19,745 nucleotides of DNA from an uncultured Micrococcales bacterium (GTDB taxonomy: Bacteria > Actinomycetota > Actinomycetes > Actinomycetales > Microbacteriaceae). Position 1 is the stretch's first letter; each line of letters opens with the position of its first letter. Both the position numbers and the translations under genes were made by a program. The notes under the pieces are model-generated. The model saw nothing but the letters and a program-made list of their open reading frames with translations, ran no database searches and was not told the DNA's origin. Positions 7,428-15,007 of the stretch are shown piece after piece. The stretch is taken from positions 1 to 19,745 of the forward strand of contig CAIJWY010000118.1 of NCBI GenBank assembly GCA_903824455.1, given 5' to 3'.

Positions 7428-8345
7428 ATGCTAGTTATTGTCTGCCCTGGCCAAGGGTCGCAAACTCCTGGGTTCTTTACACCATGGCTTGAGATACCTG
7501 CATTCAAGGAGTCAATCGAGCTGGCTTCAACAGCGTCTGGCTTAGACCTAACCACTTTCGGCACTATCTCCGACGCCGACACCATTCGCGATACCGCAAT
7601 CGCCCAACCACTTATTGTTTCAGCATCCCTAGCTTCCTTTGCCGCTCTGCAAGCGGCCGGACTCGAAAAAGTTGGAGGCGTGGCAGGGCATTCGGTTGGT
7701 GAATTGGCAGCGGCTGCAATAGCTGGCGTCTTCGACACCGCAACCGCCATGCAGTTGGTAACCAAACGTGGGAGCGAAATGGCCGATGCCGCGGCAGTTT
7801 CGAAGTCTTCAATGGCAGCGGTTCTCGGCGGCGATCGTGACGAAGTGGTGGCACACCTAGTTAGCCTCGGCCTTACCCCTGCCAACTACAACGGCGCGGG
7901 GCAAATCGTTGCGGCTGGGTCGATCGATGCCATCGCCAAACTAATTGAAACCCCGCTAACTGGAACCCGAGTGATTCCGCTCCAGGTTGCCGGAGCATTT
8001 CACACAAATTTCATGGAACCGGCCGTGGCCGAGTTAGCAAACTTTGCCGCCGGCATCCAAACCGGTGACCCATCGATTGCGCTCTGGACCAATAAGGATG
8101 GAACTGTTGTTTCGTCGGGAGTCGAATATCTCAATTTTCTGGTGAGCCAAGTTTCCAATCCAGTGCGATGGGATCTTTGCATGGACGCGATGGTGGCCGC
8201 TGGAGTAACCGCCCTAATCGAAGTTTCGCCAGCTGGAACACTTGCCGGTCTAGCGAAGCGTGGGATGCCCGGAGTAGAGACTCTTGCGCTAAAAACCCCT
8301 GATCAAATTGCTGCTGCAATTGAACTTGCCAAGAATCACGGTTAG
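7428..8345 (+). CDS. fabD: Malonyl-CoA:ACP transacylase
   Basis: FabD moves malonyl groups from CoA to acyl carrier protein, supplying the extender unit for type II fatty-acid synthesis. The 305-aa protein has the usual length. PGQGSQ (residues 7-12) forms the oxyanion loop, GHSVGE holds the nucleophile S89, R114 binds the malonyl carboxylate and the GAFHTNFM motif holds the catalytic H192. The gene follows aceE by 9 nt and its TAG is part of the fabH Shine-Dalgarno (AGGAG at 8344-8348). In Streptomyces and Mycobacterium a PucR-type regulator gene (fasR/mabR) lies immediately upstream of fabD; there is none here. The only poor Shine-Dalgarno-like sequence is too far upstream, so the start may be leaderless or coupled. 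Confidence 0.96.
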   Translation: MLVIVCPGQGSQTPGFFTPWLEIPAFKESIELASTASGLDLTTFGTISDADTIRDTAIAQPLIVSASLASFAALQAAGLEKVGGVAGHSVGELAAAAIAGVFDTATAMQLVTKRGSEMADAAAVSKSSMAAVLGGDRDEVVAHLVSLGLTPANYNGAGQIVAAGSIDAIAKLIETPLTGTRVIPLQVAGAFHTNFMEPAVAELANFAAGIQTGDPSIALWTNKDGTVVSSGVEYLNFLVSQVSNPVRWDLCMDAMVAAGVTALIEVSPAGTLAGLAKRGMPGVETLALKTPDQIAAAIELAKNHG

Positions 8346-8354
8346 GAGCCGAAG

Positions 8355-9356
8355 GTGACCGCAACACTAAATCAGTACGAAACCGTAAAGTACTCCCGGA
8401 TTTACTCGCTGGGTGCCGCCAGAGGTGACTTGGTAGTAACCAACGATGAGGTCGCCGGACCAATCGACTCTAGCGATGAATGGATTCGACAGCGCACCGG
8501 CATCATTACTCGTCGTCGGGCCAGTAAAGACCTGAGTCTGATGGACATGGCGGTTGCGGCATCCTTGGAGGCTATTCAAAACGCCGGAATCGACCCTAAA
8601 GAAATCGGAGCGGTTCTATTCAGTACCATCACTCACCCGTTTCAAACACCCTCGGCCGCAACACTTCTAGCCGACAAGGTTGGCGCTAACCCCGCACCCG
8701 CCTTCGACATTTCGGCAGCCTGTGCCGGTTATTGCTATGGCATTGCACAAGCCGATGCCCTGGTTCGTTCCGGCATGGCTAAATACGTTTTGGTGGTTGG
8801 CGGCGAGAAACTTAGCGATTTCATCGATCCAACCGATCGAAGTATCTCGTTCCTACTAGGAGATGGCGCAGGTGCAGCAATTGTTGGACCTTCAGATACT
8901 CCCGGTATTTCACCCACGGTGTGGGGCTCCGATGGCTCAAAGTGGGACGCCGTAAACATGACTGCATCGCTACTTGACTTCCGCGATGGCACAGCCAGCT
9001 GGCCAACCATGAAGCAAGAGGGGCAAACCGTGTTCCGCTGGGCAGTTTGGGAAATGGCTAAAGTTGCCAAGGAGGCTCTGCGAGTTGCCGGAGTTAAGGC
9101 CGAAGACCTTTCAGCGCTGGTTACCCATCAGGCGAACATTCGCATTATCGACGAACTAGCTAAGCAGCTTGATTTACCTGAATCGGTGGTGGTTGCCAAA
9201 GACATCGTTGACACCGGTAACACCTCGGCTGCTTCCATTCCGCTGGCAATGCACGAACTATTAAAATCTGGCGCCGTTAAATCTGGCGGCCTAGCTTTGG
9301 AGATTGGTTTTGGCGCAGGCCTTGCCTTCGGGGCTCAAGTAGTAGTTCTGCCCTAA
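8355..9356 (+). CDS. fabH: Beta-ketoacyl-ACP synthase III
   Basis: FabH starts fatty-acid synthesis by condensing an acyl-CoA primer with malonyl-ACP. The 333-aa protein carries the Cys-His-Asn triad: C123 in DISAACAGYCYG, H258 in THQANIRIID and N289 in DTGNTSAASIP. SDEWIRQRTGI and the LLGDGAGAAIVG segment are also standard. GTG at 8355 has AGGAG 6 nt upstream, overlapping the fabD stop. In actinobacteria FabH often prefers branched primers that give iso/anteiso fatty acids, but substrate choice cannot be read from the sequence alone. TAAAAT at 9354-9359, over the stop codon, could be a -10 for acpP. Confidence 0.96.
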   Translation: MTATLNQYETVKYSRIYSLGAARGDLVVTNDEVAGPIDSSDEWIRQRTGIITRRRASKDLSLMDMAVAASLEAIQNAGIDPKEIGAVLFSTITHPFQTPSAATLLADKVGANPAPAFDISAACAGYCYGIAQADALVRSGMAKYVLVVGGEKLSDFIDPTDRSISFLLGDGAGAAIVGPSDTPGISPTVWGSDGSKWDAVNMTASLLDFRDGTASWPTMKQEGQTVFRWAVWEMAKVAKEALRVAGVKAEDLSALVTHQANIRIIDELAKQLDLPESVVVAKDIVDTGNTSAASIPLAMHELLKSGAVKSGGLALEIGFGAGLAFGAQVVVLP

Positions 9357-9391
9357 AATTAGTAAAGTTCAACAACAAACAAGGAGAAACA

Positions 9392-9637
9392 ATGGCACTT
9401 TCAAAGGATGAAGTACTTGCCGGCCTAGCCGAGTTAGTAAACGAAGAAACCGGTCTAACTGCCGATGCAGTTCAGCTCGACAAAAGCTTCAGCGAAGATC
9501 TAGACATCGACTCAATCTCGATGATGACTATCGTTGTAAACGCTGAGGACAAGTTCGGAGTAAAGATTCCAGACGAAGAAGTGAAGAACCTTGTAACTGT
9601 TGCCGACGCAGTTAACTACATCGCAGACAACCAGTAA
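9392..9637 (+). CDS. acpP: Acyl carrier protein
   Basis: This 81-aa acidic helical protein carries the growing acyl chain on a phosphopantetheine arm. The attachment serine is S41 in EDLDIDSISMM. The residue after this serine is Ile, where Leu (DSL) is the usual one. It has the best Shine-Dalgarno in the block, AAGGAG at 9381-9386, 5 nt before ATG, in line with the high expression expected for ACP. It lies between fabH (35 nt gap) and fabF (18 nt gap). Confidence 0.97.
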   Translation: MALSKDEVLAGLAELVNEETGLTADAVQLDKSFSEDLDIDSISMMTIVVNAEDKFGVKIPDEEVKNLVTVADAVNYIADNQ

Positions 9638-9639
9638 TT

Positions 9640-9654
9640 CCCTGAGAGGGTTTT
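9640..9654 (+). promoter_or_regulatory. Small hairpin between acpP and fabF
   Basis: CCCT (9640-9643) can pair with AGGG (9647-9650) around a 3-nt loop, followed by TTTT. The stem is only 4 bp, so full termination is unlikely. It contains part of the GAGAGGG that would serve as fabF ribosome binding site. Confidence 0.25.
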
Positions 9655-9655
9655 C

Positions 9656-10888
9656 GTGAAGATTGTAGTTACCGGACTAGGCGCCACCACCCCACTGGGT
9701 GGAGACGTTTCGTCAACCTGGGAAGCACTGCTTGCAGGAAAGTCGGGAATCTCGACGCTGCAGCAGACCTGGGTAGCACAATACGAAATTCCAGTAACTT
9801 TCGCTGGCCAGGCCAAGGTGCCGGCCAGTGAGATACTAACCCTCCAAGAATCTAAACGTCTCGACCCGTCGAGCCAGTTTGCACTGATCGCAGCCAGAGA
9901 AGCTTGGGCTGACGCCGGAGCACCAGAGGTTGTGCCTGAGCGTCTAGCCGTTGAATTTTCCACCGGTATCGGTGGAGTTTGGACTCTGCTAGACGCATTT
10001 GACACTCTGAAGGAACGCGGAGCGCGTCGAGTGCTTCCAATGACGGTTCCGATGCTGATGCCAAATGGTCCGGCCGCAGCAATCGGCATGGACCTGGCAG
10101 CTCGTGGCGGTGTCCGCACCGCGGTATCGGCTTGCGCCTCAAGCACCGAGGCAATTGCCAACGCAATTACGCGCCTTAAATCGGGTGAAGTTGACATGGT
10201 GGTGGCTGGCGGTTGTGAAGCAGCCATTCACCCGCTACCGATTGCAGCGTTTGCCGCAATGCACGCTACCTCTCGAAGGAATGATGAGCCTGAGAAGGCC
10301 TCGCGTCCGTACGACGTGAATCGCGACGGCTTTGTTATGGGTGAGGGCGCAGGGGCTTTGGTGCTAGAAACCGAAGAACATGCCAAAGCTCGTGGAGCAA
10401 AAATTTACGCCTACCTGGTTGGCGGATCCGTAACCAGCGACGCCTACCACATCACCGCCCCAGACCCTGAGGGCTCGGGCGCTGCCAGGGCCGTTCTCTC
10501 GGCGCTAGAACAAGCCGGAGCCAAGCCCGAAGACGTCGTGCACATTAACGCACATGCAACCAGCACCCCGGTAGGCGATATCGCGGAGTACACCGCCCTC
10601 AAGCGAGTTTTCGGGGATCACTTAGAAAACATAGCCATTTCTGCCACCAAAGCTTCTACGGGTCACCTTTTGGGAGGTGCCGGGGCCATTGAAGCGGTTT
10701 TCACAGTTCTGGCCTTGAAGAACCGCACTGCTCCCCCGACCATCAACTTAGACGACCAGGACCCAGCGATACCGCTAGACATCGTGACCAGCCCCAGAAA
10801 GCTTCCTGAAGGCCCAATTCTGGCTATCAGCAATAGCTTTGGCTTCGGCGGCCACAATGCCGTTATCGCCTTCCGCAGCTACGACTAA
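9656..10888 (+). CDS. fabF: Beta-ketoacyl-ACP synthase II
   Basis: FabF elongates the acyl chain by condensing acyl-ACP with malonyl-ACP. The 410-aa protein has the complete Cys-His-His triad: C160 in VSACASSTEA, H300 in INAHATSTPVGD and H337 in STGHLLGGAGA, with K332 beside it. NSFGFGGHNA near the C-terminus is the usual gating loop. GTG at 9656 is preceded by GAGAGGG at 5 nt. It is the last gene of the aceE-fab block, and a strong terminator follows 13 nt after the stop. Other fatty-acid cycle genes (fabG, fabI, fabZ, accD) are not here. A FabB role for the same enzyme is possible. Confidence 0.96.
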   Translation: MKIVVTGLGATTPLGGDVSSTWEALLAGKSGISTLQQTWVAQYEIPVTFAGQAKVPASEILTLQESKRLDPSSQFALIAAREAWADAGAPEVVPERLAVEFSTGIGGVWTLLDAFDTLKERGARRVLPMTVPMLMPNGPAAAIGMDLAARGGVRTAVSACASSTEAIANAITRLKSGEVDMVVAGGCEAAIHPLPIAAFAAMHATSRRNDEPEKASRPYDVNRDGFVMGEGAGALVLETEEHAKARGAKIYAYLVGGSVTSDAYHITAPDPEGSGAARAVLSALEQAGAKPEDVVHINAHATSTPVGDIAEYTALKRVFGDHLENIAISATKASTGHLLGGAGAIEAVFTVLALKNRTAPPTINLDDQDPAIPLDIVTSPRKLPEGPILAISNSFGFGGHNAVIAFRSYD

Positions 10889-10899
10889 GGATTGAACTG

Positions 10900-10937
10900 A
10901 AAAATCCCCGGTGCCAAAACACCGGGGATTTCTATTT
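10900..10937. terminator. Bidirectional rho-independent terminator between fabF and ctaF
   Basis: A perfect 12-bp stem (AAATCCCCGGTG at 10902-10913 with its complement at 10920-10931) encloses a 6-nt loop. On the plus strand it is followed by a T-rich CTATTT, and on the minus strand by TTTTTC, so it can end both the fab block and the ctaC-ctaD-ctaF transcript. Confidence 0.92.
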
Positions 10938-10945
10938 ACTAAGTT

Positions 10946-11398
10946 TTAGTGTGCGTAGTGACCGCGTGAGTTTTCGAAAACGAAACCAATTAGAGCAATT
11001 AGACCGAGTGGCAGCCCGATAAAGAACAACCACCAACCCACTGCCAGCGACGCGAAGACTATTGAACCGAAAAGGCCCAAGAAGAACGGCCACCAACTCC
11101 AAGCGTTGAAGAAACCGATTTCGGCGTCTCCGTCTGAGATTTTGGCATCTAGGATGTCCTCTGGAACCGGACCCTGGTTTTTGTGAGTTCTTCCAAGATA
11201 GAAAGCGATGAATGCGGCCATGATCGAAAGCATCATTAGAGCGGCAGTTCCAATAATCTCAATCTTGAGGCCAAAAATGGCAGGTCCGCTAGAGGCTAAA
11301 CCTTGGTATGGCTCCCAAAGGCCGACCAACGCGTAGCCAACGGCTGACAGCATATAGAAAGCGGAACCCGCCCAAAACAAAAATGCATTGGTACGCAT
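10946..11398 (-). CDS. ctaF: Cytochrome c oxidase subunit 4 (actinobacterial CtaF)
   Basis: The 150-aa membrane protein has four hydrophobic helices (about residues 6-27, 46-69, 101-121 and 123-141) with a hydrophilic loop that carries EDILDAKISDGDAEIGFF and SWWPF, the hallmark of the actinobacterial fourth oxidase subunit. It is a structural subunit of the aa3 oxidase. The ATG follows the ctaD stop by 4 nt, with AAAGG overlapping the end of ctaD. A bidirectional terminator lies just past the stop. In many actinobacteria ctaE-qcrCAB follow; here the fab block is convergent instead, so those genes must be elsewhere. Confidence 0.93.
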   Translation of the reverse strand: MRTNAFLFWAGSAFYMLSAVGYALVGLWEPYQGLASSGPAIFGLKIEIIGTAALMMLSIMAAFIAFYLGRTHKNQGPVPEDILDAKISDGDAEIGFFNAWSWWPFFLGLFGSIVFASLAVGWWLFFIGLPLGLIALIGFVFENSRGHYAH

Positions 11399-11402
11399 CT
11401 AC

Positions 11403-13076
11403 TTAGCCTTTCTTCACAGACTTCTTGGTAGCAACAGTGTCGCTAGCTTCCGGGTGATTCAAATCGAAAGCCGGAGACTCAGAACGAATCACAGGTATCG
11501 AGGTGAAGTTGTGGCGAGGGAACGGAGTGCCGGTTGCCCACTCCAGCGAGCGGCCATAACCCCAAGGGTCGTTTACGGTTACCTTCACGCCCTTGCGCGC
11601 GGTGATGTAAACGTTCCAGAGGAACGGCAGCATTGAAAGGCCCAGCAGTACCGAACCAGCGGTTGAAACCTCGTTGAGGAAGGTGAAATTGTCTTCCGGA
11701 AGGTACGTTGCGTAACGTCGCGGCATACCCTGAACACCCAGCCAGTGCTGAACCAAGAAAGTTCCGTGGAAACCAACAAACAGCATCCAGAACTGAATCT
11801 TTCCGATTCGCTCGTTCAGCATCTTGCCGGTCATCTTTGGATACCAGAAATAGATTCCGGCGAACATCGCAAACACCACGGTTCCGAAGACCACGTAGTG
11901 GAAGTGCGCCACAATAAAGTAGCTGTCACTGAGCGAGAAATCTAGGGTTGGACTGGAGAGAATTACACCGGTCAAACCACCAAAAATAAAGGTGGTTAGG
12001 AACCCTAGTGAGTAAAGCATCGGGGTTTCGAAGCTGACCGAGCCCTTCCACATCGTGCCAATCCAGTTGAATACCTTCACGCCGGTCGGTACCGCGATCA
12101 GCATGGTGGTGAACGCGAAGAATGGCAATAACACCTGACCGGTTACATACATGTGGTGGGCCCATACGGTCATCGATAGAGCCGCAATGGCGATGGTTGC
12201 GTAGATCAGGGTCTTGTAGCCAAAGATCGGCTTGCGGCTAAACACTGGGAAAATCTCCGAGACAATTCCAAAGAATGGCAGAGCAATAATGTAAACCTCT
12301 GGGTGTCCGAAGAACCAGAACAGGTGCTGCCACAGCATTGCGCCACCGTTAGCTGGGTCAAAGATGTGGGAACCAAATTTGCGGTCGGCACCGAGTGCGA
12401 AAAGGGCAGCGGCTAGAGGTGGGAAACACATAATGATCAAGATCGAAGTGACCAGAGTGTTCCAGGTGAAAATCGGCATGCGGAACATGGTCATACCCGG
12501 AGCACGCATGGTGAGGATGGTGGTGATGAAGTTCACGCCACCGAGAATGGTTCCAAAACCGCTGAGAGCAAGACCAAAGACCCAGAGGTCTCCTCCTAGG
12601 CCCGGAGAGAAGGTTGAAGTTGATAGAGGAACGTAAGCAAACCAACCAAATGAAGCCGACCCCTGAGGCGTAAAGAAGCCGGATACAGCAACGAGGCTGC
12701 CGAAGAAATAGAACCAGTAGGCAATTGCATTGAGTCGAGGGAACGCAACGTCTGGTGCGCCGATCTGAACCGGCATCAAGATGTTGGCAAAAGCCGCGAA
12801 TAGCGGGGTTGCAAACATTAGAAGCATGATGGTTCCGTGCATGGTGAAAAGCTGGTTGTACTGCTCTTTGCTAGCAACAATTTCCAGACCAGGCATGGTT
12901 AGCTGAGCGCGAATGATCAACGCCATTACACCGGCGATAAGAAAGTAAGCGAAAGAAGTGATTAGGTAGAGGTAACCGATCTTCTTGTGGTCGGTGGTGG
13001 TAAGCCAATCAACCAGAATGCGGCCCTTGTTCTTCGGAATAACCGGGCTGGTTGGGGTCAAAGTTGCGGTAGCCAT
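11403..13076 (-). CDS. ctaD: Cytochrome c oxidase subunit I (aa3-type, CtaD)
   Basis: This 557-aa subunit holds heme a and the heme a3-CuB centre where oxygen is reduced and protons are pumped. The ligands are all present: H80 (TMHGTIM, heme a), H258 and Y262 (GHPEVY, the CuB His-Tyr crosslink), H307 and H308 (WAHHMY, CuB), H391 and H393 (HFHYVVFG, heme a3 and heme a). The D-channel entry is suggested by D109 (GAPDVAFPR) and the gating Glu by E260 in GHPE, so it is an A1-type heme-copper oxidase with about 12 helices. The ATG at 13076 follows the ctaC stop by 5 nt, with GAGGG in the end of ctaC as ribosome binding site. Confidence 0.98.
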   Translation of the reverse strand: MATATLTPTSPVIPKNKGRILVDWLTTTDHKKIGYLYLITSFAYFLIAGVMALIIRAQLTMPGLEIVASKEQYNQLFTMHGTIMLLMFATPLFAAFANILMPVQIGAPDVAFPRLNAIAYWFYFFGSLVAVSGFFTPQGSASFGWFAYVPLSTSTFSPGLGGDLWVFGLALSGFGTILGGVNFITTILTMRAPGMTMFRMPIFTWNTLVTSILIIMCFPPLAAALFALGADRKFGSHIFDPANGGAMLWQHLFWFFGHPEVYIIALPFFGIVSEIFPVFSRKPIFGYKTLIYATIAIAALSMTVWAHHMYVTGQVLLPFFAFTTMLIAVPTGVKVFNWIGTMWKGSVSFETPMLYSLGFLTTFIFGGLTGVILSSPTLDFSLSDSYFIVAHFHYVVFGTVVFAMFAGIYFWYPKMTGKMLNERIGKIQFWMLFVGFHGTFLVQHWLGVQGMPRRYATYLPEDNFTFLNEVSTAGSVLLGLSMLPFLWNVYITARKGVKVTVNDPWGYGRSLEWATGTPFPRHNFTSIPVIRSESPAFDLNHPEASDTVATKKSVKKG

Positions 13077-13081
13077 AATTA

Positions 13082-13957
13082 TTAGCCCTCGTTCTCTACT
13101 GGTGCGCTCACGCCGGGTAAGTTTTGGTTTCTGCTGTCGTCGATCGACAGTTGGCCAACCTGGCCTGCGGCCTGAAGGTCTGCCAAGTGCTTTTCATAAT
13201 CCGACTGAGACACCACTTTGACGTTGAACAACATCATGGAGTGGAACTCGCCACAAAGCTCGGCACACTTACCAACATAGGTGCCCTCCTTGGTTGGAGT
13301 GAAGTAAATGTGGTTTGTTTTACCTGGAAGTGCATCCTTTTTGTAAAGGAAATCGATAACCCAGAAGGAATGATCAACGTCGCGAGAATTTAGAGTGATT
13401 TCCACTTCCTTGTTCACTGGAAGGTAAAGCGTTGGAAGGTCTTTGAAGTTGTCGGTCTTTCCAGCCTTGTACTGCGACTGAATTCCTGACTCATAAACGT
13501 TGGCCTGGGTGTAATTGAAGTCCCAGCTCCACTGCTTACCAATTACTTCGATCTTGACCTCGGCGTTGTTCGGAGTTTCAATAGCTTTCATGTCTCTGGC
13601 GGTGAAAGCAAAAAAGCCAATTACCAGAATCAAAGGCACTACGGTGAACAAAACCTCGATTGGGTTGTTGTAGCGCATCTGGGCGGGAAGGTGGTCGTCG
13701 CCTTTGCGGCGGCGGTAAACAATGATCGCCCAGAACATTAGACCCCAGGCAATAGCTCCTACAGCCCAAAGCACCGCCCAAGAGATGTTCCAAAGGTCGG
13801 TAATCGCGTCGGTGTGGTTAGTTACGTCGCTACTTGAAGCGGGTAATGGCATCCAAATAGCCTTACCAAAATCTTCCTGGGAGCAACCAGTTAGAAACAA
13901 GGTGGTTGATGCAGCTACACCGGCTAGTGAAGCCCTAAAAGTACGCCTAGAAAGCAC
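13082..13957 (-). CDS. ctaC: Cytochrome c oxidase subunit II (lipoprotein, CtaC)
   Basis: This subunit takes electrons from cytochrome c through the binuclear CuA centre. From GTG at 13957 it is 291 aa. The N-terminus SRRTFRASLAG followed by a hydrophobic run and the lipobox LTGC (C25) predicts a lipid-anchored precursor. Two helices follow (about 54-81 and 101-119). The CuA ligands are complete: H196 (DHSFWV) and KCAELCGEFHSMM with C231, E233, C235, H239 and M242. The frame is open back to 14134, but that would overlap erpA, and GAAGGG lies 6 nt before this GTG. The twin arginines resemble a Tat signal. It is the first gene of ctaC-ctaD-ctaF and lies 85 nt after erpA. Confidence 0.95.
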   Translation of the reverse strand: MLSRRTFRASLAGVAASTTLFLTGCSQEDFGKAIWMPLPASSSDVTNHTDAITDLWNISWAVLWAVGAIAWGLMFWAIIVYRRRKGDDHLPAQMRYNNPIEVLFTVVPLILVIGFFAFTARDMKAIETPNNAEVKIEVIGKQWSWDFNYTQANVYESGIQSQYKAGKTDNFKDLPTLYLPVNKEVEITLNSRDVDHSFWVIDFLYKKDALPGKTNHIYFTPTKEGTYVGKCAELCGEFHSMMLFNVKVVSQSDYEKHLADLQAAGQVGQLSIDDSRNQNLPGVSAPVENEG

Positions 13958-13963
13958 AATCGA

Positions 13964-13969
13964 CCCTTC
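13964..13969 (-). promoter_or_regulatory. Ribosome binding site that sets the ctaC start
   Basis: GAAGGG with the 6-nt spacer TCGATT before GTG at 13957. It supports the short, lipoprotein-encoding form over a start 59 codons upstream inside erpA. Confidence 0.75.
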
Positions 13970-14042
13970 AAATCGTTTCCATTTCAGTCTACGCCCGCCG
14001 ATGGTTTGGAGGGCGCGAAAACGATAGAAAATGTCTAAAAAA

Positions 14043-14387
14043 TTAGCAGAAAGAGTCGCCGCAGGCGCAGGTTGAGGTGGCGTTAGGGTTTTCGATAACC
14101 AAACCCTGTTTGGTGATGGAATCTTCATAGTCAATAGTGGCGCCGTTTAGCATTCCCATAGAGCCGGAATCCACAACGGTCTCGAAATCACCGAATGGAA
14201 AAGTCAAGTCTTCAGAGTCGAGAGTCTCATCAAAGAAAAGTTCATAGTTCATACCCTGACAACCGCCGGGCTTCACTTCGATGCGGAGACGCAACTTGTC
14301 TTCACTTGCCTCAGACGCAATAAGTGCCGAAATCTTGGCAATTGCAGCAGGTGTTAGATTCAGGTCGTAACTGGTGGTCTCGGTCAA
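14043..14387 (-). CDS. erpA: A-type iron-sulfur cluster carrier/insertion protein
   Basis: ErpA delivers Fe-S clusters to target enzymes. The 114-aa protein has the A-type cysteine pattern: C43 in KPGGCQGMNYEL and, after 64 residues, C107 and C109 in TCACGDSFC. It has Ala between C107 and C109, where Gly is more usual, and an additional C-terminal cysteine, C114. TTG at 14387 is the start, shown by GAGGAG at 14394-14399 with a 6-nt spacer and the absence of a nearby ATG or GTG. erpA next to ctaC is a known actinobacterial arrangement (compare Rv2204c near Rv2200c). It diverges from the DUF3043 gene over about 80 bp that must hold both promoters. Confidence 0.92.
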   Translation of the reverse strand: MTETTSYDLNLTPAAIAKISALIASEASEDKLRLRIEVKPGGCQGMNYELFFDETLDSEDLTFPFGDFETVVDSGSMGMLNGATIDYEDSITKQGLVIENPNATSTCACGDSFC

Positions 14388-14455
14388 TTCAGTCTCCTCG
14401 TTTGATTACTTCAATTCTAATTCCTATAAGCGCCAAGGAAGCGAAAACATTCCGC

Positions 14456-14461
14456 TAACCT
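14456..14461 (+). promoter_or_regulatory. Candidate leaderless -10 element of the DUF3043 gene
   Basis: TAACCT lies 7 nt before the ATG at 14469, and no Shine-Dalgarno is present. This is the TANNNT pattern at the spacing that puts the transcript start on the ATG. No clear -35 box is seen. Confidence 0.45.
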
Positions 14462-14468
14462 ATTGGTT

Positions 14469-15002
14469 ATGACCGAGCAGAACTCAGCACCCAAAAAAGG
14501 TAAGCCAACTCCCCCGCGCAAAGAGCAGGAAGCTGCGAGAAAGCGTCCGCTGGTTGCTCCTAGAACTAAGGAAGGCAAGGCAGCCCAAGCGGCCAAGATG
14601 CGCTCAGAGCGTCTAGCGGCAAGAGAGGGTTATGCCGCTGGCGACGACAAGTATCTTCCGAAACGTGATGCCGGTCCCCAGCGACGCATGATTCGCGATG
14701 TTGTTGACTCCGGTTGGTTCACCATTGGTGAGCTCCTTCTCCCGATCATGATTGTCTCAATTCTGATTCCTCCAGTCAGCCAGTTGGCCGCTCTGGTAAA
14801 CCTCGTGGTGCTGACTCTTTTCGTGGTTTACGTAGCTGACACATTCGTAATTGCTCGCCGCGCCAAAAAGCTCCTCGGCGCTAAATTCGGCAGCGGAAAA
14901 ACTGAAAAGGGAATTTGGACCTACGTTGCTTTCCGCGCCATGTACCCAAGAATGCTTCGATTACCAAAAGCTCAGGTGCCAAGAGGTCACAAGTTTAAGT
15001 AA
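14469..15002 (+). CDS. DUF3043-type actinobacterial membrane protein
   Basis: The 177-aa protein has a Lys/Arg-rich soluble N-terminus (KKGKPTPPRKEQEAARKRPLV at residues 9-29), the segment LPKRDAGPQRRMIRDVVDS (63-81), two adjacent hydrophobic helices (about 87-102 and 105-127) and a basic tail. This order is typical of the DUF3043 family of actinobacteria, whose function is unknown. The ATG at 14469 is preferred over a TTG two codons upstream. It diverges from erpA and ends 5 nt before the end of pyrD, with no terminator between them. The family call rests on memory of the conserved N-terminal pattern. Confidence 0.8.
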   Translation: MTEQNSAPKKGKPTPPRKEQEAARKRPLVAPRTKEGKAAQAAKMRSERLAAREGYAAGDDKYLPKRDAGPQRRMIRDVVDSGWFTIGELLLPIMIVSILIPPVSQLAALVNLVVLTLFVVYVADTFVIARRAKKLLGAKFGSGKTEKGIWTYVAFRAMYPRMLRLPKAQVPRGHKFK

Positions 15003-15007
15003 AGTCT

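Noticed and set aside
7361..7885. 174-codon open frame on the minus strand antisense to fabD
   Set aside because: It lies opposite a full-length fabD with all catalytic motifs, has Ala/Ser-rich composition expected from the reverse complement of GC-rich codons, and shows no family motif or Shine-Dalgarno.
9616..10227. 203-codon open frame on the minus strand antisense to fabF and acpP
   Set aside because: It is a shadow of fabF, with no recognisable domain and low-complexity Ala/Ser/Arg composition.
13958..14134. 59-codon upstream extension of ctaC overlapping erpA
   Set aside because: It would bury the lipoprotein signal in the middle of the protein and overlap erpA, and GAAGGG with a 6-nt spacer marks the GTG at 13957.
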